Below, piece after piece: positions 31,324 to 40,736 of a DNA stretch of 64,000 nt. The stretch comes from Anaerobacterium chartisolvens (GTDB taxonomy: Bacteria > Bacillota > Clostridia > Acetivibrionales > DSM-27016): contig NZ_QPJT01000005.1 of assembly GCF_003337415.1 (NCBI RefSeq), positions 124,001 through 188,000 of the forward strand. Reading direction: 5' to 3'. The position numbers and the translations under genes were made by a program. Position 1 is the first letter of the stretch; every line of letters starts with the position of its first letter. Under the pieces are notes generated by a model. That model searched no databases. It saw only the letters and a list, made by a program, of their open reading frames with translations, and was not told the DNA's origin.

Positions 31324-34300
31324 ATGAATGATATAAACCAACGAATTGCTGCACTATCACCGGAAAAACGCGAGCTTCTTTTAAAAAAGCTAGGCAAGCA
31401 ACTGGAGGACAAATCCGTTGAAAGGCCTATTCTGCCTCAAATTACCGAGGATAGGGAAAACAGGCATCTACCCTTTCCCCTTACCGATATTCAGCAAACT
31501 TATTGGATAGGTCAAAGCGGGCTGTATGACCTGAATACTTCGGGTGGAAATATATACATGAAGGTGGAAATTTCCAGAGTAACAAGCCTGACAAAGATGA
31601 TGTTTCAAAGAATTCTGAATAAAGCATTTAAGCGTCTGATTGAGCGCCATGAAATGCTTCGTGCGGTCATTCTTCCGTCAGGAGAGCAAAAGATACTGCA
31701 AAATGTACCCGAGTATAAAATAAAGGTAATTGACCTGCGGAGAGAAGACAAGGAGAAGGTACAGGACGGGCTAAGTCAGGTACAGAAGCAGATGGCTTCT
31801 GAAAAAGTAGCAATCGGAAAGTGGCCTCTCTTTGATGTTTTAGCGGCTTTTATCCCCGATAAAAGAGTCATTCTGCATTTCAGGATTAGTTCATTAATAG
31901 TCGACGGAACAAGCCAGTTTATAATCTGGAGAGATTTAATCCGTTTGGTGCAAGACCCAGATATCGTTTTGGAGCCTGTCGAATGCAGCTATCGCGATTA
32001 TGCTCTGATAATGAAAGACTTTACATCGAATCCTCTATATCAAAAATCCCACAGCTTTTGGAACGAGCGTTTGCCCCAATTATTGCCGGGGCCTCAGCTG
32101 CCTTTCAATACAAATATTTCTCCGTCAACACCGACAGAGATTATATTAAAGCAAGTAAAACTGTTGGAAAGGGAACTGTGGGGAAAAGTTTCAAAGAAGG
32201 CCGGTGCGGAAGGCATAAGTGCCTCGAATTTTATACTTGCGGCTTTTACCGATGTATTAGCCTACTGGAGCCGGAAGCTGCGTTTCAGTATAAATCTTAT
32301 AGTGGCGCAGCGTCCTCCTATACATCCTCAAATTGATAAGGTTGTAGGGAATTTTAATACATCCTTTATTCTGGATGTGGATGTCATGTCGGGCAATTTT
32401 ACAGAAAGGGCACGGGCTCTCCAGCAGCAGGTTGTGAATGCCATGGATTATCCTTACTATCCGGGATGCCGTGTATTGAGGGATTTAAATTCTAGGTACG
32501 GATATACTTCCAAAGTATTTACCCCTGTCTTTTTCAACAGCGTGATTGACTATACAATTTCCCATGATACTGTGCATGGGGAAAATAAATCCGGAAGCGA
32601 AGGGGGCATAATAAGGAAATTTATCATGCCTGATCCTGTAATAGAAGGAATCGAGGCAACACTTTTCGCACCGCAAATGCTTTTATTCCCTACATTCAGG
32701 ATTGACAGCGACGGCAGTCTTTCGGGAAAGTGGCAAATCGCAGAGAATATTTTCCCTGACGGAATGATAGATGAAATGATAAATGCCTTTAAAAGCCACT
32801 TATTCCGGCTTGCCATAGAAAAAAAAAGCTGGGAAGAATTATGGAAGGAAGCTGAAATAAATTGGATGCCGCTGCGGCAGAGCACTGAATGCATCAAATT
32901 CTTTGAAAATACCCATTCAACTTCTGATGAAATGGTAAATACGTTGTTTGAAAAGCAGGTCATAGAATGCCATGAAGAAATTGCGGTAATAGCTTCTGAC
33001 CGGACTCTGACCTACCGTGAACTGAATAATTTATCTGAAGGCATTGCGGGCAGACTCAGGCAGTCAGGTGTTTTACTGGGAACCCATGTCGCCGTAGTGA
33101 TGAAGATGGGCTGGGAATTGGCGGCTGCTGCCATGGGAATTATAAAGGCAAATGCGGTGCTTCTTTTCCTATCTCCTGAAATTTCTGATGAGGTCCTTTG
33201 TCAAACACTGCAATTCTATAATATTGGTGTAGTTCTGACGCAGGCATCCATTGAGGGGAGTCGCAGATGGCCTGATGGAGTACAAAGGTATCTTGTAGAC
33301 GATGAAAAGCCCTCCAGACATTCGCAAAGGTATAATACCGAGAGTCAAGAGTGCAGGGCTCCGGCATGTATTATAAACGAATTTCTCGCCTCGCAGAAAC
33401 CAGGGAGTCTCAGACCCTGCGGTGTCGTATTAAATCATCAGGCACTGGTTAATTCAATATTAAGCATGAATGAAAGCTATGGAGTTGGTCGGGAAGATAA
33501 GCTGCTCTCACTTTCACAGCCGGGCTCCGATTTGATGCTCTATGATATTTTCGGACCGCTTCTGTCCGGGGCGGCAATTGTGTTTGGTGATGATGGGTCA
33601 AGAATGGAAAATGAGTACTGGGCGGAGCTGGCGGTAAAAGAAGGTGTCACAGTAATTAATTCAACACCGGGCCTGCTCGAACCACTGGTATCTAGCTTTG
33701 AAAAGAAGCACTTTGACAAGAGAAGTGTTAAAATCCGACTGGTACTGATAAACCGGGAACGGATCCCGGTGAAGCTTGCCCACAGGGCGGCAAAAGTGTT
33801 TGACAGCGCCCTGACAGTCAGTGTGTGGGGCTGTAAGGAGGCTACCATATTCTCATTGCATAATCCTGTGGACTTAACCCAATATTCCGGTAAAAGCAAC
33901 ATATGCCAAAACCTTGTATTCCAGTACCCGTTTAAGCATCAAAAACTTTATATATTGAATGATGCCCTGAAGCTTTGCCCGTTTTGGGTACAGGGAGAGG
34001 TATATATTGGCGGGTCTGCCCTTGCGGAGGGATATTGGCAAGATAAGGGTATGGAAAAAGCAAGTTTTATCATACATCCGGTCACCGAGGAACGTTTATA
34101 TAAAACCGGAGTGACAGGCCGCTATATTCCTGGAGGGATGATTGAATTGATGGGAAAGGAACCGGATAAAGCAGAGGCTGCTTTGGGATATCCGGTAGTT
34201 TTAGAGCATGTTGAGGCTGCTTTGGAAATGCACCCCGGCGTCAAAAATGCTATTGTTTTACCTAAAAAAGATCGAATGGGGCACAAATCCCTGGCGGCAT

Positions 34301-34755
34301 ACATTATCAAAGACAGTGTAATCAAACCGACATCAGACGAATTAAAGCACTTTTTATCCTTCGAAATTCCTGGCTATCCCTATTATATGATACCTTCCGA
34401 ATTCATAACTATCGAAAAACTTCAGCTTACAAATGAAGGGACATTTGACCGCAGTGTTTTAGGTATCCCGGAGGCAAGCACTTTTGAAAGGGTGAGTCGA
34501 TTTGAGGAGCCGAGGAATCAACTCCAAAAACAGATTGTTGAAATATGGGAGGACATATTGAACAAAAAAACCATAGGAATCAGGGACAACTTTTTTGAGA
34601 TTGGGGGTGATTCGTTGGCATTAACAAAGTTGAATTACCGTTTAATGGAGGCCTTCGGGAGGCAGGTGCCCCCGTCTGTATTATTTTCTGAGGGGACGGT
34701 GGAGTATATTGCAGCAGCCCTGGAAAAGCAAGCGAAAGATAATGAGTTTACGTAG
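31324..34755 (+). CDS. NRPS with degenerate cyclization and inactive adenylation domains, intact PCP
   Basis: 1143 residues: a short N-terminal helix (LSPEKRELLLKKL), a heterocyclization-like domain (PFPLTDIQQTYWIG), an adenylation fold and a PCP. The Cy motif DxxxxDxxS reads S-SLIV-DGTS (about 31890-31915), so the first Asp is lost. The adenylation domain is decayed at most catalytic motifs: the A3 phosphate loop, near residue 686, reads FLASQKPGSLRPCGV instead of TSGSTGxPKGV; A5 reads WGCKEATIF; A7 lacks its Asp (YKTGVTGRY); A8 (QVKIRGxRIELGE) is replaced by unrelated sequence; A10 reads EGTFDR, losing the lysine. The PCP (IGGDSLALTK, Ser at 34612) is intact. It is therefore probably loaded by another enzyme, or acts in chain transfer or release. 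The frame is open throughout, so this looks like a retained non-canonical role and not a pseudogene. Confidence 0.88.
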   Translation: MNDINQRIAALSPEKRELLLKKLGKQLEDKSVERPILPQITEDRENRHLPFPLTDIQQTYWIGQSGLYDLNTSGGNIYMKVEISRVTSLTKMMFQRILNKAFKRLIERHEMLRAVILPSGEQKILQNVPEYKIKVIDLRREDKEKVQDGLSQVQKQMASEKVAIGKWPLFDVLAAFIPDKRVILHFRISSLIVDGTSQFIIWRDLIRLVQDPDIVLEPVECSYRDYALIMKDFTSNPLYQKSHSFWNERLPQLLPGPQLPFNTNISPSTPTEIILKQVKLLERELWGKVSKKAGAEGISASNFILAAFTDVLAYWSRKLRFSINLIVAQRPPIHPQIDKVVGNFNTSFILDVDVMSGNFTERARALQQQVVNAMDYPYYPGCRVLRDLNSRYGYTSKVFTPVFFNSVIDYTISHDTVHGENKSGSEGGIIRKFIMPDPVIEGIEATLFAPQMLLFPTFRIDSDGSLSGKWQIAENIFPDGMIDEMINAFKSHLFRLAIEKKSWEELWKEAEINWMPLRQSTECIKFFENTHSTSDEMVNTLFEKQVIECHEEIAVIASDRTLTYRELNNLSEGIAGRLRQSGVLLGTHVAVVMKMGWELAAAAMGIIKANAVLLFLSPEISDEVLCQTLQFYNIGVVLTQASIEGSRRWPDGVQRYLVDDEKPSRHSQRYNTESQECRAPACIINEFLASQKPGSLRPCGVVLNHQALVNSILSMNESYGVGREDKLLSLSQPGSDLMLYDIFGPLLSGAAIVFGDDGSRMENEYWAELAVKEGVTVINSTPGLLEPLVSSFEKKHFDKRSVKIRLVLINRERIPVKLAHRAAKVFDSALTVSVWGCKEATIFSLHNPVDLTQYSGKSNICQNLVFQYPFKHQKLYILNDALKLCPFWVQGEVYIGGSALAEGYWQDKGMEKASFIIHPVTEERLYKTGVTGRYIPGGMIELMGKEPDKAEAALGYPVVLEHVEAALEMHPGVKNAIVLPKKDRMGHKSLAAYIIKDSVIKPTSDELKHFLSFEIPGYPYYMIPSEFITIEKLQLTNEGTFDRSVLGIPEASTFERVSRFEEPRNQLQKQIVEIWEDILNKKTIGIRDNFFEIGGDSLALTKLNYRLMEAFGRQVPPSVLFSEGTVEYIAAALEKQAKDNEFT

Positions 34756-34825
34756 ACGGCAGACTGATTAAATTATGCAGAATGTAGCGCAATGAAAACA
34801 AACTTACTGTAAAGAGGGAATTTGA

Positions 34826-36430
34826 ATGAATATGATGACCGACTGCCTTTTCATTGGACACAATGAAATGGATTTTACGCAATACTCCAATGTAGTATAT
34901 GATTTGGGAAAAGATTCTCCTGCGTACCGCGATTTGAGATTGAATTTCATCTGGCATGAGCAAAAGCGCCACACAGTGACAGATATTTTCAATCGGTACT
35001 CGAATGAATCAATGCAGTTTAAAATTGGTGATGTTCTAAGCACCGCCATATCGTATCTTGGAACCTACCTTCATCGCCGGGGGCTAACCTTTGACTATAT
35101 AAATGATTTTCAAGCGGAGAAGGAGGAGTTGAAGAATAAGCTGTTGGCTGGAAATATACGCACCATAGGAATTACGACCACACTTTATACCGTCCCCACA
35201 CCCATTCTGGAGATATGCAGGTTTATCCGGCAGTATAACAAAGAGGCTAGGATAATAATCGGAGGGCCTTTTGTACTTAACCTTCATTTTATATCTCAGG
35301 ATGTGAAACCCCTGCATAATTTGCTTAGAAGTTCAAAGGCAGATGCATTGCTGACCAATCCACAGGGAGAGGCAGCTTTGGTCAGAGTCATACAAGCCTT
35401 TAAAAATTATGAATCCTTAGATGGAATACCAAACGTAACCTACTGGAAAAATGGTGTGCCTGCTACCAATAAATTTGAGCCTGAAGACAATAAGCTGGAT
35501 GAAAATACAGTAGATTGGGGATTGTTCGGTGACAGAATAGGAAAATTTGCCGGAGTCAGGACATGTATTTCCTGTGCTTTCGACTGTTATTTCTGCGGCT
35601 TCAACCAAAGAGCCGGAAGACTGAGGACTGCCAGTCTGGAAGCGATTGAAAGAGAACTGGATACCCTGGAGAGTATTGGAACGGTTAAAACTGTAAATTT
35701 TGTTGATGGTACCTTTAATTACCCCCATGATCATTTTAAGGATTTTCTTAAAATGATGACTAGAAAAAAATACTCATTTAAATGGAACAGCTATTTACGC
35801 TGCCAGTTTATGGACGAAGAAACAGTGAAAATGATGGAAGAGAGTGGCTGTGAAGGAGTATATCTGGGGATTGAATCGGCAAACCAGAAGGTCTTGAACA
35901 ATATGCGGAAGGGTGTCTCTCTGGACCAGTACAAAAAAGGAGTATCACTATTGAAAAAGACCGGAATCATTGTTCACGCCAATTTCATTTTGGGCTATGT
36001 GGGGGAAACAAAGGAAACCATGAAGGATACTGTAAATTTCATAAACGATTATGCACCGGATTTTTACCGTATGCAAATGTGGTATCTGGATGCTGGCACA
36101 CCAATTTATAAGGACAGGGAAAAATACAATATCAAAGGCTCTAACTTCATGTGGTCCCATGATACCATGACCTCATCCGAGGTCTGTGACTACCTGGATG
36201 ATATCATTCTTAACCAAATCAAATCTTCAATATGGCTTCCCGTACATAATTTTAATTTCCATAACCTATTCAGATTAATACATATGGGCATGGATGTAGA
36301 AGATGTAAAAGGATTCTTAAGAGCCTTCAATGAAGGAATAAAAGAAGGGATTAAATATCCCGGAAGTACCGGCATAAGCAGCGAAATAATAGAAGAAATG
36401 AAGAAACATATTACAAAAATAAATAGGTAG
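34826..36430 (+). CDS. PhpK-like cobalamin-dependent radical SAM protein, second copy
   Basis: 534 residues with the same layout as the other two: N-terminal B12-binding Rossmann domain (IIIGGPFVL), radical SAM cluster at Cys250, Cys254 and Cys257, and GIESANQKVLNNM. By eye it is roughly two-thirds identical to the protein at 38230, clearly a recent paralogue, and more distant from the one at 21906. A C-terminal segment (IHMGMDVEDVKGFLRAF) is shared with the 38230 copy. Predicted role: radical C-methylation of the peptide-polyketide, but the site is unknown. The start has an AGAGGGA site and is 70 bases after the degenerate NRPS, so the genes are likely co-transcribed. Confidence 0.85.
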   Translation: MNMMTDCLFIGHNEMDFTQYSNVVYDLGKDSPAYRDLRLNFIWHEQKRHTVTDIFNRYSNESMQFKIGDVLSTAISYLGTYLHRRGLTFDYINDFQAEKEELKNKLLAGNIRTIGITTTLYTVPTPILEICRFIRQYNKEARIIIGGPFVLNLHFISQDVKPLHNLLRSSKADALLTNPQGEAALVRVIQAFKNYESLDGIPNVTYWKNGVPATNKFEPEDNKLDENTVDWGLFGDRIGKFAGVRTCISCAFDCYFCGFNQRAGRLRTASLEAIERELDTLESIGTVKTVNFVDGTFNYPHDHFKDFLKMMTRKKYSFKWNSYLRCQFMDEETVKMMEESGCEGVYLGIESANQKVLNNMRKGVSLDQYKKGVSLLKKTGIIVHANFILGYVGETKETMKDTVNFINDYAPDFYRMQMWYLDAGTPIYKDREKYNIKGSNFMWSHDTMTSSEVCDYLDDIILNQIKSSIWLPVHNFNFHNLFRLIHMGMDVEDVKGFLRAFNEGIKEGIKYPGSTGISSEIIEEMKKHITKINR

Positions 36431-36470
36431 GTAAAAACACTGCCTGATTAATTCTCAAGGAGGATACAAA

Positions 36471-37745
36471 ATGAAAATACACATTGTAACGCCGAAGGTA
36501 AATATTCGCACATCGGAATACAAATTTGCTCCGCCCATGCCATTGAAAATTATTGCAAGTCTTATACCTCCCCAGCACGAAGTAAAAATAATTGATGAAA
36601 GTATCCGAAATGAAGTGATTAATTATGACGAACCTGTAGATCTGGTATTTATTACGAGTTATACCTTCAATGTATTAGGCGGGTATAATATTGCGGACAA
36701 CTACCGGAAAAGAGGAGCAAAAGTTGTAATGGGAGGTTTGCATGTCCGATTTATGGTAGATGAAGCTTTGCAGCATGCAGATGCTGTTGCTGTTGGGGAA
36801 GCTGAAAATACAGTGCCGGAAATACTAAGGGACTTTGAAAACGGAACTTTAAAACAGAGGTATGTCCCGACAGAAAAGTGTGATTTAACAAAAATACCTG
36901 TAATAACAGAAAAAGAACGCTCACTTTTGAAGCTGGACCAGTACACCATTCCCAATACATTTCAAGCCAGCCGAGGCTGCCCCTATTCCTGTGAGTTCTG
37001 TGCTGTGACCGCTGCCTATGGTGCGAGTTACAGGTTCCGCAAGCTTGAAGATGTGGTAAAGGAAGTTAGCATATCCCTAAAGAATGCAACAGGGGTACAA
37101 AGAATACTGTTTTTTGTTGATGACCATATTACTGCAAGGAAATCATACTTTCTGAAGCTTTTCAAAGAAATGAAAAAGCTTGGACATTTTATGTGGTCTT
37201 GTCAGATGACACTTAAGAATGCGGCAGATGATGAGATTCTGCAGATATTATCCGAAACCAACTGTACAAATGTATTTATCGGATTTGAATCTCTCTCGGA
37301 AAACTTGTTGAAAGGCATGGGAAAGGGTCACAACAAGGTAGAAGAATACGAAGCGATAATAAAAAAGGTCCACTCTTATGGGATACCAATAAACGGTTCT
37401 TTTGTATTCGGATTGGATGGAGACGATGAAGGAGTATTTGAAAGAACTTTTGACTTTGCGCAGAAAACCGGTATAGATATGGGGACATTTAATGCAATGA
37501 CTCCATTCCCCGGAACAAAATTACGCGAACGCCTGGAAAGGGACGGGAGAATTTTATCTAACGACTGGTCAAAATATGACTGTTCAAATGTAGTTTACGA
37601 ACCCATAGGCATGTCGCCGAAGACAATAGAAGACGGAATTCATTGGCTTTGGACTGAATATTATTCAAAAGAAAACATGGAAAAAAGACAGAAGGTATCA
37701 CCAAAAACCATGGGAATTTTAAATAAACACTTTTATAACTATTGA
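36471..37745 (+). CDS. B12-binding-domain radical SAM enzyme (non-PhpK type)
   Basis: 424 residues after an AAGGAGG site. The N-terminal part resembles the common B12-binding domain of HpnP/BchE-like enzymes (VMGGLHVRFMVDEAL, ADAVAVGEAENTV). The radical SAM cluster is at Cys170, Cys174 and Cys177 (SRGCPYSCEFCAV), with a SPASM-free C-terminus (NAMTPFPGTKLRERL). It lies 40 bases downstream of a PhpK-like gene in the same operon. The family includes methyltransferases, cyclases and ring-contracting enzymes, so methylation is plausible but not certain. It is the fourth radical SAM enzyme in this cluster. Confidence 0.82.
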   Translation: MKIHIVTPKVNIRTSEYKFAPPMPLKIIASLIPPQHEVKIIDESIRNEVINYDEPVDLVFITSYTFNVLGGYNIADNYRKRGAKVVMGGLHVRFMVDEALQHADAVAVGEAENTVPEILRDFENGTLKQRYVPTEKCDLTKIPVITEKERSLLKLDQYTIPNTFQASRGCPYSCEFCAVTAAYGASYRFRKLEDVVKEVSISLKNATGVQRILFFVDDHITARKSYFLKLFKEMKKLGHFMWSCQMTLKNAADDEILQILSETNCTNVFIGFESLSENLLKGMGKGHNKVEEYEAIIKKVHSYGIPINGSFVFGLDGDDEGVFERTFDFAQKTGIDMGTFNAMTPFPGTKLRERLERDGRILSNDWSKYDCSNVVYEPIGMSPKTIEDGIHWLWTEYYSKENMEKRQKVSPKTMGILNKHFYNY

Positions 37746-37785
37746 TGATAAAACCTAGATGTGGTTAAAGGAGGGAGATAATAAA

Positions 37786-38040
37786 ATGGAATGTCGTGTT
37801 GGCTGCGGCGCCTGCTGTATCGTAATATCCATCAGCAGTCCGATACCCGGAATGCCGGATGGAAAGCCGGCAGGGGTTAGATGCATTCACTTAACGCACG
37901 ATAACAAGTGTATGCTGTTTGGCAAACCGGAACGTCCGCCTGTATGTAATGCTTTAAGGCCGTCGAAGGAAATGTGCGGGGATGACTTTGAGTATGCAGC
38001 CCGTTACTTAAGCTATATGGAAGAGGCAACAAAACCATGA
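37786..38040 (+). CDS. YkgJ-like cysteine-cluster protein
   Basis: 84 residues from the ATG at 37786, which has an AAAGGAGGG site 8-10 bases upstream; an in-frame upstream codon at 37759 lacks one. The protein has a CxxxCxxCC cluster at its N-terminus (RVGCGACC) and further cysteines (RCIHL, NKCMLF, PVCNAL, EMCG), the pattern of the YkgJ / zinc- or iron-chelating family, though shorter than many members. Molecular function is unknown. Its position between radical SAM genes suggests a role in metal or iron-sulfur handling for them; this is inference from context only. Confidence 0.7.
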   Translation: MECRVGCGACCIVISISSPIPGMPDGKPAGVRCIHLTHDNKCMLFGKPERPPVCNALRPSKEMCGDDFEYAARYLSYMEEATKP

Positions 38041-38091
38041 AGACTTTCTGTATAGAAGCTAGTAACTATATAGAAACATCAGCAGCAATTA

Positions 38092-38192
38092 ATACTAATT
38101 TGCATTAAATATAGTAATATTCCACAAATCAAATAGCTGTGTTAAGTGCTTTTTGAGAGGCGGTTAATATAACTTTTAATACAAATTAGTAT
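38092..38192. repeat. 18-bp imperfect inverted repeats flanking about 65 bp; MITE-like or regulatory
   Basis: The sequence at 38092-38109 (ATACTAATTTGCATTAAA) is matched inverted at 38175-38192 with one mismatch. The span is 101 bases in the 189-base gap between the cysteine-cluster gene and the third PhpK-like gene, with no coding potential. It could be a tiny non-autonomous element, a long-stem leader or an operator pair. No clear target duplication was identified. Confidence 0.5.
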
Positions 38193-38229
38193 AGGATAAT
38201 TATACAGAATATCCTTGAGGGGGGATGAA

Positions 38230-39858
38230 ATGAATTCAGTAACAGATTGTATATTAATCGGGCATAATGAAATGGACTTCAATACATATGCTGACGCTGT
38301 GTATGCTTTAGGGAAGGATTCTCCTGCATACAGAGACCTGAGGTTAAATTTCATATGGCATAAAGGCGAAAGACATACCGTGACAGATATTCTAAACAAG
38401 TATTCGGATTCCTTTCAATTTCACATGGGAGATGTCTTTAGCACAACTATAGCATATTTGGCCACCTATCTTCACCGCCGGGGCTTTTCCTATGACTATA
38501 TTAATGACTTCAAGTATGAAAAAGAAGTATTGAAGGAAAAATTACTGAGCGGAAATGTCATGGCTGTAGGAATTACAACCACATTGTATACCAGTTCAGG
38601 ACCAATAAATGAAATTTGCAGGTTTATACGGCAGTATAGCAAGGATGTCAAAATTATCATCGGAGGGCCGTACGTACTAAATCTCTTTTTTGCATCACAA
38701 GACCAAAAGACTCTTCAAACCTTCCTGAAAACAACCAAGGCCGATGTATTAATCAACAGTTCCCAGGGGGAAGCTGCCCTGTGCAATGTTTTAAGTGCAT
38801 TCAAATCCGGGACATCAATGGACCAAATTCCGAATATTGCCTACTGGAAGGATGGTACGGCAAGGGTTAATTTCACCGAGCATGAGAATAACAAACTTGA
38901 TGAAAATACTATTGACTGGAATCTTTTCAAGGAAAAGGTCGGTAAATTTGTAGGCGTCAGGACCTGCCTGTCCTGTACATTCAATTGCTATTTCTGCGGA
39001 TTCAATCAAAGAGCGGGAAAGCATCAGATGACTTCTTTGGAACAAGTCGAAAAAGAGCTGGATATATTGGAAAGCATAGGTACTGTTAAAAGTATTAATT
39101 TTATTGATGATACTTTTAATTATCCTCCAGACCGGTTTAAAGAGCTTTTAAGGATGATAATAAGGAAGAATTATTCTTTTAAATGGAACAGCTATTTCCG
39201 CTGCCAGTTTGCTGATGAAGAAATGGTAAAGTTAATGGAAGAAAGCGGATGTGAGGGTGTATACCTGGGCATTGAATCTGCTAACCAAAAAGTATTAAAC
39301 AATATGCGAAAAGGGGTTACAGTAGAGCAATACCGCAAAGGTATCAGCTTATTAAAGAAATCCCATATATTGATTCACACCAACTTTATTGTAGGTTTTG
39401 TGGGAGAAACCAAAGAAACCTTGCGGGATACCGTTAACTTTATAAAAGAGTTCCAGCCCGACTTTTATAGGATGCAGCCATGGTATTTTGACCGGGTAAC
39501 GCCTATATGGAAGAACAGGGAACTTTTCAATATCAAAGGTTCCAATTTTGTGTGGAGTCATGATACCATGTCGTGTGGCGAAGCATGCGGATTAATAGAA
39601 GAAGTACTTATAGAAGGTATTAAGGAATCGGTTTGGGTTCCGGTACACAATTTCAATCTGCACAATCTCTACAGGCTGATTCATATGGGAATGAGTGTGG
39701 ACCAGGTAAAAGGATTTTTAAGGGGATTTACAGCCGGAATAAAAGAAGGTATACAAAACCCTGAAAAAACTGAGGTGAGTGAAGAAGTTATCTCACATAT
39801 AAAAAAATGGAGTTCTAAAGAAAGAATTCTTATAAAAGGTGGGAATACACATGAATAA
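38230..39858 (+). CDS. PhpK-like cobalamin-dependent radical SAM protein, third copy
   Basis: 542 residues from the ATG at 38230, chosen because GAGGGGGGATGAA precedes it and because it aligns with the start of its paralogue; a TTG at 38215 is in frame but too far upstream. The radical SAM cluster is at Cys249, Cys253 and Cys256, followed by GIESANQKVLNNM. The N-terminal half is a B12-binding Rossmann fold (IIIGGPYVL). It is a close paralogue of the protein at 34826. Its last eight bases overlap the start of the following dehydrogenase gene (ATGAATAA), so translation is probably coupled, linking methylation and extender-unit genes in one operon. Confidence 0.85.
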   Translation: MNSVTDCILIGHNEMDFNTYADAVYALGKDSPAYRDLRLNFIWHKGERHTVTDILNKYSDSFQFHMGDVFSTTIAYLATYLHRRGFSYDYINDFKYEKEVLKEKLLSGNVMAVGITTTLYTSSGPINEICRFIRQYSKDVKIIIGGPYVLNLFFASQDQKTLQTFLKTTKADVLINSSQGEAALCNVLSAFKSGTSMDQIPNIAYWKDGTARVNFTEHENNKLDENTIDWNLFKEKVGKFVGVRTCLSCTFNCYFCGFNQRAGKHQMTSLEQVEKELDILESIGTVKSINFIDDTFNYPPDRFKELLRMIIRKNYSFKWNSYFRCQFADEEMVKLMEESGCEGVYLGIESANQKVLNNMRKGVTVEQYRKGISLLKKSHILIHTNFIVGFVGETKETLRDTVNFIKEFQPDFYRMQPWYFDRVTPIWKNRELFNIKGSNFVWSHDTMSCGEACGLIEEVLIEGIKESVWVPVHNFNLHNLYRLIHMGMSVDQVKGFLRGFTAGIKEGIQNPEKTEVSEEVISHIKKWSSKERILIKGGNTHE

Positions 39859-40720
39859 TAAAACAGTGGGGGTCATTGGAGCAGGTACTATCGGGAGCGG
39901 AGTTGCCCAGGATTTGGCCCAAAACGGGATTAAGACAATCGTTGTTGATGTTTCCCAGGCTGCACTGGATACTGCCCGGAATAAAATAAGGCAAAACATA
40001 CGGTTGTACAAACTGTACAACAAGACAAAACCTATAGGTAATGCGGATGAAATAATGGAATTACTAACCTTTACTACCGATTATAAAGAACTTGAAGAAG
40101 CTTCATTTGTAATAGAGAATATAACTGAAAATTGGGAAGCCAAGAAGGAAGTATACAAAAGGATTGATGAGATATGTCCCGAGAATACAATGTTTGCAGT
40201 TAATTCATCCTGTATATCGATTACCAGAGTAGGTTCTGTAACTAAGCGTCCTTCTCAGATTTTAGGCATGCATTTTATGAATCCCGTTCCAATCAAACCT
40301 GTAGTAGAGGTTATTAGGGGATTTCATACATCCGCAGAGACCATTAAAGCAGCAGAGGAATTACTAAAGCATATGCAAAAGGAAGCAATTATAATAAATG
40401 ACATGCCGGGTTTTGTTTCAAACCGGCTTATGACGTTTATGATTAACGAAGCTGCTTTTCTCGTTCAGGAACAGGTTGCGGCGGTTGAGGATATCGACCG
40501 ACTTATAAAGACTTCCTACGGTCATAAAATGGGGCCTCTGGAAACCGCGGACCTGATTGGTGTAGATACAATTCTTTATTCTATGGAAGTGCTCTATGAA
40601 AGCTTTAATGACAGTAAATTCAGGCCGTGCCCCTTGTTGAAAAAGATGGTAGATGCAGGACAGTTGGGGCGTAAGAGCGGGAAGGGTTTTTATACATATT
40701 CAAAGGAATTGATATATTAA
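39851..40720 (+). CDS. 3-hydroxyacyl-CoA-dehydrogenase-like enzyme, probable aminoacyl-ACP oxidation for extender unit
   Basis: 289 residues, the length of 3-hydroxybutyryl-CoA dehydrogenase. The NAD motif is GVIGAGTIGSG; the catalytic region shows NSSCISIT and GMHFMNPVPIKPVVEV. The start is the ATG at 39851, overlapping the previous stop by eight bases; an in-frame upstream ATG is not needed. Enzymes of this type in antibiotic clusters (ZmaG, ClbD, FkbK) oxidize a carrier-bound seryl or glyceryl hydroxyl on the way to aminomalonyl- or hydroxymalonyl-ACP. The following two genes, a discrete ACP and an amino acid:carrier-protein ligase, point to the seryl/aminomalonyl version. The second oxidation normally needs an acyl-CoA-dehydrogenase-like enzyme (ZmaI, ClbF), which is not seen in this window. 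Confidence 0.86.
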   Translation: MNNKTVGVIGAGTIGSGVAQDLAQNGIKTIVVDVSQAALDTARNKIRQNIRLYKLYNKTKPIGNADEIMELLTFTTDYKELEEASFVIENITENWEAKKEVYKRIDEICPENTMFAVNSSCISITRVGSVTKRPSQILGMHFMNPVPIKPVVEVIRGFHTSAETIKAAEELLKHMQKEAIIINDMPGFVSNRLMTFMINEAAFLVQEQVAAVEDIDRLIKTSYGHKMGPLETADLIGVDTILYSMEVLYESFNDSKFRPCPLLKKMVDAGQLGRKSGKGFYTYSKELIY

Positions 40721-40736
40721 TTAGGAGGGTTAAAAG

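Noticed and set aside
38092-38192. CRISPR repeat unit
   Set aside because: Only one pair of inverted repeats, no repeat-spacer array and no cas genes.
21906-39858. Phosphonate or phosphinate biosynthesis implied by PhpK-like proteins
   Set aside because: No phosphoenolpyruvate mutase, phosphonopyruvate decarboxylase or similar gene is present in the window.
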